From: Pseudonocardiales bacterium | GTDB lineage: Bacteria; Actinomycetota; Actinomycetes; Mycobacteriales; Pseudonocardiaceae | Length of the DNA stretch: 64,000 nucleotides | Reading direction: 5' to 3' | Assembly: GCA_019247305.1 (NCBI GenBank) | Contig: JAFAPC010000094.1 | Coordinates: forward strand, 1-64,000 | Shown here: piece by piece, positions 1 to 7,857 of the stretch | Numbering within the stretch: position 1 is the stretch's first letter | Layout of the letters: the number at the start of each line of letters is the position of its first letter | The notes under the pieces: model-generated | Told to the model about the DNA's origin: nothing | Database searches by the model: none | Seen by the model: the letters and a program-made list of their open reading frames with translations, nothing else | Position numbers and translations under genes: made by a program

Positions 1-1412
1 TTATCCAGCTGAGTACGCACCCAGGCTTCCACCGTCCACGGCGCCGCCACCGCCCGGCGCCGCCGGGCGGCCGCTGCGCGCTGCTGGGCAGGCGCGGTGA
101 GACCGACCACGATGGCCTCGGCCTGATCGACTAGGTCGAACGGGTTGACCGTGCGGCACACCGGGGCCAGGATCTCGGCCGCACCGCACATGTCGGACAG
201 GATCACCTCGGCGTCGCGGGTATTGACCAGCGACGCCTCGAAGGTGCTGAGGTTCTGACCGTCCACGGTGGAGTTAAACATCAGCAGGTCGGCTCGCTGG
301 AAGCAAGCGATGGTGTGGTCGACGTCGTTGTCGCAGTGCCGGCGCACCACGTCTGGACCCAGCTCGGCATTGGCCTCGGCGATTGCGGCCTCGACACGGC
401 GCACGTAGTCGTTGTTGGCCGCTACGTACAGCCGGTTGGGATTCATTCGCACCAGCATCTTAGTGCCGCGCAGGCGCTCGTCGGAACGCACCGCGAGCCG
501 GAAAGCCCGCACCGCGCGCGCGGCGTTCTTCATGGGATCGGTGCGTCCGCTATGGACGACCAGCGGCGCCTGCCCCACCCACTCCGCGATACCGGCCGGC
601 AACCGAGGTTTCAGGCCACGCAAGGTCAGCGGGCTATAGCCGAGCGGCATCGTGCGCACCCGGCACCGCCGGCCGCGCCAGCGCACCAGACCCGAGCCGC
701 GGTCGGCGTCGGCGTCGGGCACCAGATCGGTCACGCAGTCCAGAAAGTTGCGCGTCCACCGGCCGGCGAAAAACCCGATCGTGGTAGCGGACAGCATCCC
801 TTCCAGCAGTGCGGTCCGCATTGGCTTCGGCAGCACCCGCCAGTAGTCGGGCGACGGCCACGGGATGTGCACGAACAGCAAGATCGGCGCATCAGGTCGC
901 TGTGCGCGCAGCCGCGCCGGAACCCCGCTGAGCTGGTAGTCGTGCACCAGGTACACGGGGTCGCTCACACCGGAGGAATGGGTCAGCAATGCCTGCGCGA
1001 AGTCGCGGGTGAATTCCTCGAAGCGCTCCATCGCCTGGTAGGTCTCGACGCCGAAGGTGGGGGTGGTCCAGCGGTCCCAGCCGTAGTTGTTGGCGGCCCA
1101 TAACAGCTCCGCGGTGAGGAAGTTCTGCACCACCTTGAACGTCGCGCGGTCGTGCCGCAACAACCGGACCCGGATGTCCCGGCCGGAGGGCAGACTCAGC
1201 ACGAGGCCATCGGGGTGATCCGCGGCGGCCCGGTGGTCGTCGTCGGTGTCTGCGCTGGCGATCCAGGACACGCCGAGCACGCCAGCCTGTTCCGCGACCA
1301 CGTTGCCGGTGCCGCCGGGCGCAAGCCAGGGCCGCAACACGCCGGTGTCTGGGTCGGGCGCATAGCTGACCGGGGCCCGTTTGCTGGCCAGGAACAGATG
1401 GCGATCAGCCAC
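1..1412 (-). CDS. valL: ValL/VldE-type pseudoglycosyltransferase (GT20, OtsA-like), 3' end outside window
   Basis: A GTG start at 1410-1412 follows a GGAGGGGG ribosome site, and an open frame of about 470 codons runs off the left edge. The protein is a GT20 (trehalose-6-phosphate synthase fold) enzyme. As far as I recall those sequences, it resembles the validoxylamine synthases ValL/VldE more than true OtsA: N-terminal LFLASKRAPVSY, then GGTGNVVAEQAGVL, NNYGWDRWT, VYLVHDYQL, FVHIPWPSPDYWR, VVHSGRTDP, MLVRMNPNRLYV and FNSTVDGQNLSTFEA. Known ValL couples GDP-valienol to validamine 7-phosphate through a C-N bond. It is the last visible gene of a leftward run after the reductase and MFS genes. 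The neighbouring cyclase, kinase and nucleotidylyltransferase are what supports a pseudoglycosyltransferase role. No disruption was seen in this gene. Plain OtsA remains the alternative. Confidence 0.8.
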   Translation of the reverse strand, partial: MADRHLFLASKRAPVSYAPDPDTGVLRPWLAPGGTGNVVAEQAGVLGVSWIASADTDDDHRAAADHPDGLVLSLPSGRDIRVRLLRHDRATFKVVQNFLTAELLWAANNYGWDRWTTPTFGVETYQAMERFEEFTRDFAQALLTHSSGVSDPVYLVHDYQLSGVPARLRAQRPDAPILLFVHIPWPSPDYWRVLPKPMRTALLEGMLSATTIGFFAGRWTRNFLDCVTDLVPDADADRGSGLVRWRGRRCRVRTMPLGYSPLTLRGLKPRLPAGIAEWVGQAPLVVHSGRTDPMKNAARAVRAFRLAVRSDERLRGTKMLVRMNPNRLYVAANNDYVRRVEAAIAEANAELGPDVVRRHCDNDVDHTIACFQRADLLMFNSTVDGQNLSTFEASLVNTRDAEVILSDMCGAAEILAPVCRTVNPFDLVDQAEAIVVGLTAPAQQRAAAARRRRAVAAPWTVEAWVRTQLD

Positions 1413-1451
1413 GGCTGTCCCCCTCCAGCGCTCCTTGTGCTCCGGTGGCGA

Positions 1452-2337
1452 TCAGCGTGCTGCTGGCCTCGAGCACATATCCACCGGATGGAGTCCCTTC
1501 AGTTCGGGGCGGTCCCCGGCGCGCTCGCTGTGCAGGCAAGCGTTGCGGGGCCGGCAGGCATAGGCGGTGCTGTGCCGGGGCGTCGGTCGGACCAGGTCCG
1601 GGTCGACGTCGTAGGCTTCGGCGATATGCCGTGCCCAGGCGACCCGGGTGAGCCGCCGCGGCCCCCCGAGGGCACGATCCCGGTGTGCTCGGAGTCGAGC
1701 AGGGCGGTGGTCCATGCGGCGACGTCGTCCACCAGAACCGGGCTGTTCCAGTGATCATTGGGCACTGCGACCGGCTGGCCGGCGCTGAGCCGCTGCGCGC
1801 AGAGGGTGAAGAAGTTGGGCCGCAGGCCAACCCGGTGCCAGCCGTAGACCAGACTCACCCGCAACGCGAGGGCGTTACCGGTGGTCAGCAACTCCTTCTC
1901 GGCGGCGAGCTTGGCCCGGCCGTAGGCGTTGGCGGGCTCGGTGGGCTCGGACTCGGCACAACTCTTCTTACGACCAGGAAAGACTATTGTCGGTGGAAAT
2001 CAGCACCACACGGCGGCCGTCGAGAACCTCGGCAAGATGGCGGGCGCCGTCCCAGTGCACGGCGAGGGCCTGCTCCGGGTTGGCCTCACACCAGGTGATA
2101 TCCGAGGGGCCGTGCACCGCGACCACCGCGTCCGGGCGAGTGCTGCGGACCACGGTGCGGACGCGGTCCCGGTCGCTGACGTCGACCGAAAGCCAGTCCG
2201 GGTTCGGTGTCTCGTGGCTCGACGGTGGGCATCGCGAGCTCAGGCGTGGCGCGGTGACCAAGCGCGCGCAGCCGCCGGCCGACGTACCCGGCAATGTAGC
2301 CCGCACCCACGACGAGCACGCGTAACCGATCACTCAC
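1452..2337 (-). pseudogene. NAD(P)-dependent sugar/cyclitol reductase (RmlD-like SDR), frameshifted
   Basis: Extended-SDR reductase read in pieces in different frames. The N-terminus from GTG 2337 has the Rossmann motif VVGAGYIAGYVG. The frame then shifts near 2218, where TPNPDWLSVDVSDRDR continues, shifts again near 1984 (STDN to VFPGRKK, one extra base), and again near 1672 (GIV to the LGGPRRLTRVAWARH segment). The YGRAK sequence preserves the SDR YxxxK pair. The C-terminal part (HSTAYACRPRNACLHSE) resembles RmlD-type dTDP-4-dehydrorhamnose reductases. In C7-cyclitol pathways such enzymes reduce a keto-cyclitol intermediate; that role is inferred from the neighbours only. It lies between the MFS gene and the pseudoglycosyltransferase on the same strand. 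At least three indels make a working protein unlikely unless they are sequencing errors. Confidence 0.75.
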
Positions 2338-2409
2338 GCTGCCCCCTACGGCCCGCTGTGTGACACCCAACCCGCCGTCGACGGGGCGGTTGCTTCTGGT
2401 AGCGGCACG

Positions 2410-3615
2410 TCACGACAGTTCCGCGGAGGGCGTGGTGGACGGACCTCGGTGCTGGGCTGGGTCGGTGCTGGGCAGCAGGCGCACTACCTGGGCGCCCGCC
2501 GCCACGAGCGTTCCGCCCAGCGCCACCAGACCCAGTGCCGTGGACAGACCCAGCCAGCCAGCGAGCGTGCCGACCAGCGGCGGACTCAGCAGAAACCCCG
2601 CGTAACAGACCATGGTCACCAACGAGATCGCCGTGGACCGTCGCGCAGGACTGACTGCCCGCCCGGCCACGCTGAGCAGAGTCGGCACCACCGGCGCCAA
2701 GCCGATGCCGGCCAGCGCGAAGCCGAGCAACGCCCACGACGGGTGCGCTGCGGTGGCCCCGATGGCCAGGCCCACGGCGCCGAGCGTTCCGCCGAGCGCG
2801 ACCAGCGCGCGATCGCTGTACCGTGCACCCCGCCACTGCGTAAGCATCCGGCCCGCCGACAGGCCAGCCATGTACGCCGTGGGTGCGATGCTGGCGAGCA
2901 ACGGGCCCGCGCTAAGCTGCTGTTCCAGGTGAAGCGCACTCCACTGCTCGACGGCGTTTTCCATCAGCAGCACGGTCGCGCCGACCGCGCCGACCAGCAG
3001 CAGCGTCTTGTAGAGCTGGCGCGGGCGCGAACCGCCCGGCACCGCGCCCGGCACCGCGCCGGGCGCGAACCCACCGTGCGAGTCGAGTGCGAGCACCGCG
3101 CTCCCGGCCACCAGCACCGCGATCACCACGAGCACGCTCAGCGAGGAGGCGCCCAGCTTCCGGGCTAGGCCGACGGCTGGCGCGGCGGCCACCATGGCCA
3201 GCGGGGTTGCCGCGTGCACCTTGTTGAACAGCCTCTGGCCGTCGGTGGCTTCCTGGGCAGCCGTCGTCGCGTTCAGCGCGACTTCGATCATCCCGCTTGA
3301 GCCGCCGACCACGAGCAGCGCCACGGTGAAGGCCAGCGGGGACGGCGCCCACCCGGTCAGCACGATGCCCAGCGCGAATGCCGCAGTCACCAGAGGCAGG
3401 GTGTACTGCGCCAGCCGCTGGACCAGCCACCCGGCGCCCAGCATGGCCGGCACTGCGGCGATCGGAATGGCAAACAACGCCAACCCGAGCTGCTGGTCGG
3501 TCAACGCAAGCTTCGCCTTGATCTCAGGGATCAGTGCGGCCCAGCCACCCCAGAACAATCCCCAGCTTGCGGCCACCGCCAGGAGTCCGAGCACCCTGCC
3601 GTTGCCGTGCCGCAC
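2410..3615 (-). CDS. MFS transporter of the cyclitol cluster
   Basis: Intact major facilitator protein of about 400 residues with roughly twelve hydrophobic segments, beginning GRVLGLLAVAASWGLFWGGW. The conserved mid region includes VGGSSGMIEVALNATTAAQ, a pattern seen in FucP/YbjJ-like MFS proteins. I chose GTG 3615 because GAGGGAG lies 5 bases upstream; a TTG at 3669 would add 18 residues without a good ribosome site. It is first in a leftward run with the reductase and pseudoglycosyltransferase and is divergent from the kinase. Most simply it exports the cluster product or takes up a sugar; substrate unknown. It is one of the genes in this cluster that is not broken. Confidence 0.85.
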   Translation of the reverse strand: MRHGNGRVLGLLAVAASWGLFWGGWAALIPEIKAKLALTDQQLGLALFAIPIAAVPAMLGAGWLVQRLAQYTLPLVTAAFALGIVLTGWAPSPLAFTVALLVVGGSSGMIEVALNATTAAQEATDGQRLFNKVHAATPLAMVAAAPAVGLARKLGASSLSVLVVIAVLVAGSAVLALDSHGGFAPGAVPGAVPGGSRPRQLYKTLLLVGAVGATVLLMENAVEQWSALHLEQQLSAGPLLASIAPTAYMAGLSAGRMLTQWRGARYSDRALVALGGTLGAVGLAIGATAAHPSWALLGFALAGIGLAPVVPTLLSVAGRAVSPARRSTAISLVTMVCYAGFLLSPPLVGTLAGWLGLSTALGLVALGGTLVAAGAQVVRLLPSTDPAQHRGPSTTPSAELS

Positions 3616-3736
3616 GAAGACTCCCTCAGCATCAAGGCTGATTAGGGCGCTTCCCAGGATATCGATCAATCGTCAGCCGGGTGGCGCGGTAGCGTGGCCT
3701 TCGGGTACGGCAGCGAGTAACGGGGAGCCATCCCAC
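3616..3736. promoter_or_regulatory. Divergent promoter region of the cyclitol cluster
   Basis: About 120 bases separate the leftward MFS start (GTG 3615) from the rightward kinase start (GTG 3737). Both arms of the cluster must be transcribed from here or nearby. No clear -35/-10 pair or operator was identified. The kinase ribosome site CGGGGAG is at 3721-3727. Confidence 0.4.
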
Positions 3737-4666
3737 GTGAGATACTGGGCGATCGACGCCGGTGGCAGCGGTACGTCGGCCCTACTCGACGACGGAACCC
3801 GGTGGCGACGAGGTTCGGTGAACCCCGCGTCAGTGGGCGCCCAGATAGCGGATACCGAGCTGCGGAACCTGTTTCGGGCCATCGCCGAGCAGACCCGCGA
3901 TGGCCAGCTGGCACTCGGGTGACTGGCGACGGCCACCGTGGACGCCGACGCGCCGAGCAGCGAGTTGGAGCGGCTGACCACACTCGCTAGCCAAGCCGGG
4001 ATAACCGGCCGGCTGGTGATCTCCAGGGACATCGTGCCGGTGCTGGTCGCCCCCCGCTGTCCGGCCGGGGTGTGGCCGTAGTATGCGGCACCGGCTCGGG
4101 TTTCCTGGCCGGTGACGGTGTCCACGCGCTCCTGTCTGTCTGTCGGCGGCTGCGAGTATCTGGGCAGCGACGAGGGCAGCGCGTTCGCGATCGGCCTGGA
4201 CGGCCTGCGAGCCGCCGTGCGTGACGCGGACGGGCGCGGCGTGCCGACCGCATTGCAGAAGGCGCTGGCCGAGTACGCTGGCGCCACGGTGCAGGAGCTG
4301 GCCCGGCGGCTGGCTGCGGAACCGTTCCCCAAAGCGCCGGTTGCCGCGTTGTCGGCAATCGTGTGTCGGTGCTGGCTGAGCGGGGACGAGGCGGCCAGCG
4401 AGGTCGTGCGGACCGCGCTGGACCACCTGGTCGACGGGGTGCGCGCGGCACGGGACCGGGCCAAGTTGACCGGAGACTGGTCGGCGGCGCTGACCGGGGG
4501 CGTGTTCCGGGGCTTCCCGGAGTTTGCCGAGGCGCTACGGACGCGGATCGTTGCCGAGCTGGGTGCCCATCGCCTGCCGACCATCGTTGACGATCCGGTC
4601 GGGATCGTGCTGGCCGCGCTGCGCTGCCACCAGGATCGGCTGCCGGAGAGCCTGGCCGAACGGTGA
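3737..4666 (+). pseudogene. BadF/BcrA-type (N-acetylglucosamine kinase-like) cyclitol kinase, broken three times
   Basis: Begins GTG 3737 with the phosphate-binding motif IDAGGSGTSALL. Three lesions interrupt the reading: an in-frame TGA at 3920-3922 after GQLALG; a one-base loss in a C6 run at 4050-4055, after which APLSGRGVAVVCGTGSG reads correctly; and an extra 4-base unit in (TGTC)x3 at 4133-4144, after which LSVGGCEYLGSDEGSAF reads on to 4666. The ATP-site motifs CGTGSG and GSDEGSAFAIG identify the BadF/BadG/BcrA/BcrD kinase family. In C7-cyclitol clusters a kinase phosphorylates valiolone- or valienone-type cyclitols before nucleotide activation; that assignment is by context. The last 184 codons (from 4112) remain an open frame, but the N-terminal nucleotide site is cut off. 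Confidence 0.8.
4133..4144. repeat. (TGTC)x3 tandem tetranucleotide in the kinase pseudogene
   Basis: Three copies of a 4-base unit. Two copies would restore the reading frame LLSVGGCEYLG, so the extra unit looks like a slipped-strand insertion that caused the third lesion of the kinase gene. Confidence 0.75.
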
Positions 4667-4716
4667 GCATGGATCCGAACGGTGGGCGGGGACCCGAGCG
4701 CTGGGCAGGGTAGCTG

Positions 4717-5469
4717 ATGGCGCACCACCACAATCACGCTCCCGGGGTGGAGCATGCGAACGGACCGATCCGGCTGGGCCTGTGTCTGGCTGCATTCGTG
4801 CCCGCCGGGCTGACGGGGGCGCTGGGCACGGTGCGCTTGGCGGCTGTGCTGGGCGCTGAGCTGGCCAGGGTGATGCTGGGCGTGCCCGACGTGGCCCGCT
4901 GGCTGTCCTGGAGGGGCAGCACGGTGAGCTGGCAGGACAACATCAACGCCTGGGTGGCGGCGGCCGCACCGGTGCTGGAGCTCGCTGATAGGCTAGGTGT
5001 GCAGCTCGTGGTGGAGCCGCATCCCAAGCAGGTCGTCTACGACCCGGCCAGCGCGCGGGCACTGCTGGCCGCAGTGGACAGGGTGAAGCCGGCTGGGGTG
5101 AAGCTGTGCCTCGACCCGGCGAACGTGGCTGCGGTGGGCCACAATCCGGTGCACGCGGTACGCGGATGGGGTAAGCACTTGGCGGCGGTGCACGCCAAGG
5201 ATCTCCAGTTCTGGCGCCAGCCGGAGGACCCGCGCGGAGCGGGCTGGTCGCGCTACGGGCCAGGACCGGCGATCCGGTTCCGCGCGCTGGGCTCCGGTGA
5301 GTTGCCCTGGTCGGCCATTGTGGCCGCGCTGCTCGACGAGGAGTATCGCGGAGTGGTCTACGTGGAGCACGAGGACGCCTTGCTGCCCACGGAGCAAGGG
5401 GTGGCGAACTCGCTTGCGGTGCTGCGCCGGCTGCTCCCCGCGGCGAGTCCGCAAGGGAGAACCTGGTGA
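4717..5469 (+). CDS. Sugar-phosphate isomerase/epimerase (xylose isomerase-like TIM barrel), probably internally shortened
   Basis: 250 residues of the AP-endonuclease-2/xylose-isomerase-like TIM-barrel family. The C-terminal two thirds is typical: LGVQLVVEPHP, GVKLCLDPANVAAVGHNP, HLAAVHAKDLQFWR and GVVYVEHED carry the expected metal-binding Glu, Asp, His and Glu positions. The N-terminal third looks short: RLGLCLAAF is followed directly by a segment (TVRLAAVLGAELARVMLG) that in relatives comes after several more beta-alpha units, so an in-frame deletion is likely. The start ATG 4717 leads a His-rich stretch (AHHHNH); GTG 4747 is possible. It lies 50 bases after the kinase, and its TGA overlaps the GTG of the nucleotidylyltransferase. 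Epimerases of cyclitol phosphates or sedoheptulose are plausible roles; substrate unknown. Confidence 0.7.
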   Translation: MAHHHNHAPGVEHANGPIRLGLCLAAFVPAGLTGALGTVRLAAVLGAELARVMLGVPDVARWLSWRGSTVSWQDNINAWVAAAAPVLELADRLGVQLVVEPHPKQVVYDPASARALLAAVDRVKPAGVKLCLDPANVAAVGHNPVHAVRGWGKHLAAVHAKDLQFWRQPEDPRGAGWSRYGPGPAIRFRALGSGELPWSAIVAALLDEEYRGVVYVEHEDALLPTEQGVANSLAVLRRLLPAASPQGRTW

Positions 5470-6672
5470 GCCGGTACGGACTGCGGGCTGGGCTGCTGGC
5501 CGGAGGGCCTCGGTGAACGCATGGGGCCGTTGACCTCGCGGGTCTGTAAGCCGCTGGTGCCCTACGGCGCCTCCTGCCGTCTGGTGGACTTCAGCCTGGC
5601 CAACGCGGTGCGCTCGGGCGTGCCCGAGGTGGTGCTGCTGTCGTTGCACCGCGAATCCGACCTCGTGCTGCACCTGCTGCAGCACTGGGATGACTACCCC
5701 GGCACGAGAATTCACTTCGGACCGCACGACGAGCTGCTGCGGTCGGCGGGTGGGCTCAAACCGGGCGAAACACTGCCTCCCCGGCCGGCCGAGCGGGGCA
5801 CCGCGGACGCGCTGCTGGCCAACGCCGAGTACCTGTTCGCCCCCGGCGCGACCGACCTGCTAGTACAGCATGCCGACCATGTGTACCTGTTTGACTACCG
5901 GCCGATGGTGGCCGCGCATCGCGCTTCCGGCACCGACTCCACCATCGGGGTACAGCGCATCGACCTGCCGTACGTGAAGCTGTTCGGGATGGTCGACGTG
6001 GACGACGCTCTGCGGGTCCGAGCGCTGGTCGCGAAACCGTCGAACCCCACCTCCGACCTCATCTTCACCGCGTTCTGCCTGTTCCGTATCGAAGCACTCC
6101 GGGACGTGCTGGCTGACCTCACGGCGCGCGGCGCAGACGGCTGGCAGCATGACATCAGCCGGGACGTGCTGCCCGAAATGATTGCGCAGGGGCGACCGGT
6201 GTCGGCGTTCCCGATCTCCGGTTACTGGACTGACATCGGCGCAGTGCAGCGGTACCACTCCGAGCAGCTGAAGCTGCTGGAGCTGCCGATGGACCCGACG
6301 CGGCTGCCGCGCACGCTGTCCGGCACCGCACCGCGCTATCTATCCGCTATTGACAGCCTGCTGGGAACGGAGCCGCCCACCGGCGCGGTGATCGAGCACA
6401 GCGCCCTCCATCCGGGTTGCCGGGTCCAGCCAGGCGCCACGGTGCTGCGTTCGGTAGTGCTGCCCGGTGCGACGGTGGCCCCAGGCGTTACGGTGCGCGA
6501 CACCATCGTGCTCGCGGGCGAGCATATCGTTACCGACCGCAGCGGGTTAGCGAAGCTGCTGCCCGGCCCGGGTGCTCCCGCTGGCACGACTGGCACGACT
6601 GGCACGGGCAGCCCTCACTGCGGCGTGGATCTCCTCCTCGGTCACGTCGTCGACGATCACTGTCTTCCCTAA
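5466..6672 (+). pseudogene. GlgC-like NDP-sugar/cyclitol nucleotidylyltransferase with an N-terminal frameshift
   Basis: The original start is GTG 5466, overlapping the isomerase stop (GTGA). It reads SRYGLRAGLLAGG, the nucleotide-binding loop, then hits a stop at 5512-5514 because of one extra G near 5505. In the shifted frame GLGERMGPLTSRVCKPLVP follows and the rest is open to 6672: RGTADALLANAEYLF, DHVYLFDYRPMVAAH, GYWTDIG and a left-handed beta-helix tail (PGATVLRSVVLPGATVAPG). This is the ADP/GDP-glucose pyrophosphorylase family; in validamycin-type clusters the homologue makes NDP-valienol. A truncated protein from ATG 5521 would lack the LAGGxGxR loop. The last 126 bases overlap the convergent cyclase gene. 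Confidence 0.8.
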
Positions 6673-7743
6673 CCCGACGGGCAGCACGAACCGGAGCCGG
6701 CCGTCGCGAATCTTGCGGATCTGCCTCAGCGCGGCAACCGTACGATCAGGGTCGAGCGCTACGGGCAGGCTCGCCAGCGTGGTGGGCAGGCCGACGGTTC
6801 TAGCAGGCTGGTGATCCGTCGCAGGGTCACCGTGGCCAGCAAGCCACGGTGCTCGGCGATCCGGGCGGGCGCAGGCCATGCCCAACGCCACTGCCTCACC
6901 GTGCAGCACGGGCCCGTAGCCGGTGGCCGTCTCCACCGCATGCCCGATGGTGTGGCCGAAGTTCAGCGGACGCTGCAGGTCGTCCTCGTACGGATCTTTG
7001 GCGATCAAGCTGCACTTGATGACGCTCGCGCCGTGCACGAGTTGGGCGCAGGCGAGCAGATCGCCGGTCAGGATGTCAGCATGCTTGCGCTCGATGAACT
7101 CGAACAACTCCGGTGAGCCGATGATGCCCTTCTTGATCGCTTCTGCCAGTCCGGCCCGCAGGTGCCGACCATCCAGCGTGCTCAAGTACCCGACGTTGGA
7201 GATCACCGCCTTCGGCTGGTAGAAAGCGCCGATCAAGTTCTTCGCCGTGGCGTGGTTCACGGCCACCTTGCCGCCCAGCGCCGCATCGACGTGGGCTAGC
7301 AGGGTGGTGGGCACGTTGATGTAGGGCATGCCACGCATGTAGGCGCTTGCCACCCAGCCCACGGTGTCGATCACTACGCCCCCACCGACCGCGAGCACGA
7401 TGTCGCGGCGGACGAGCGCGGTGCCGGCCAGCCAGTCCAGCAGCTCCGATGCGGTCTTGAGGCTCTTGCTGGCCTCCCCCGCGGGGAAGGAGGTCATGGC
7501 GACATTCAGCCCGGCCTCGACCAGCCGATGGGCCAGCCGACCGGCGTGCAACCTGGCCACCGAGTCGTCGGTGATCAGTGCGACCCGCCTGCCGGCGATC
7601 TCACCGCATAACCGCCGCACCGCGGCCGACTCATCCTGGCACACGAAGATCGGGTATTCGTCGCGCCGCTGCGCCGAAGCGATGATCTCGACTTCCGGGT
7701 CTTGCCGGATAAACTGTTCTGACGTTTGAATGTAAGTAGTCAT
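6547..7743 (-). CDS. Sugar phosphate cyclase of the DHQ synthase superfamily (2-epi-valiolone/EEVS-like), with paired compensating frameshifts
   Basis: 398 residues from ATG 7743 (GGGGAA ribosome site). DHQS-superfamily motifs: AVGGGVVIDTVGWVAS, INVPTTLLAHVDAALGGK, NLIGAFYQP, and the metal ligands in GLAEAIKKGI, NFGHTIGHAVE and HGEAVALGMA. The DPYEDDLQRPLNFGHT stretch and the ValL-like neighbour favour a sedoheptulose 7-phosphate cyclase (2-epi-valiolone or EEVS type) over housekeeping AroB, but this is not proven. Between about 6869 and 6800 the frame is displaced: one extra C after MACA and one missing G before VGLPTTL turn the expected RIAEHRGLLATVTLRRI into unrelated residues. The ends stay in frame, so about 23 residues are scrambled. 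The C-terminal RASRASRAS tail overlaps the convergent nucleotidylyltransferase. Confidence 0.8.
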   Translation of the reverse strand: MTTYIQTSEQFIRQDPEVEIIASAQRRDEYPIFVCQDESAAVRRLCGEIAGRRVALITDDSVARLHAGRLAHRLVEAGLNVAMTSFPAGEASKSLKTASELLDWLAGTALVRRDIVLAVGGGVVIDTVGWVASAYMRGMPYINVPTTLLAHVDAALGGKVAVNHATAKNLIGAFYQPKAVISNVGYLSTLDGRHLRAGLAEAIKKGIIGSPELFEFIERKHADILTGDLLACAQLVHGASVIKCSLIAKDPYEDDLQRPLNFGHTIGHAVETATGYGPVLHGEAVALGMACARPDRRAPWLAGHGDPATDHQPARTVGLPTTLASLPVALDPDRTVAALRQIRKIRDGRLRFVLPVGLGKTVIVDDVTEEEIHAAVRAARASRASRASGSTRAGQQLR

Positions 7744-7857
7744 GTATTCCCCATTCCCGAAGCTTCCGCGGCATCTCGTAGCGCCGGTTGCAGCTGCTCC
7801 TTTCACTGGAACACACAAACGCGCTGCAGGGCTGAGTTTGGCCAGCGCTCCAGGACG

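Noticed and set aside
1-7743. Reading all indels of the cyclitol cluster as sequencing error
   Set aside because: The 10 kb nuo block and the tre genes show none, and two lesions are repeat-unit duplications or a nonsense codon, so genuine decay is more likely; read data would settle it.
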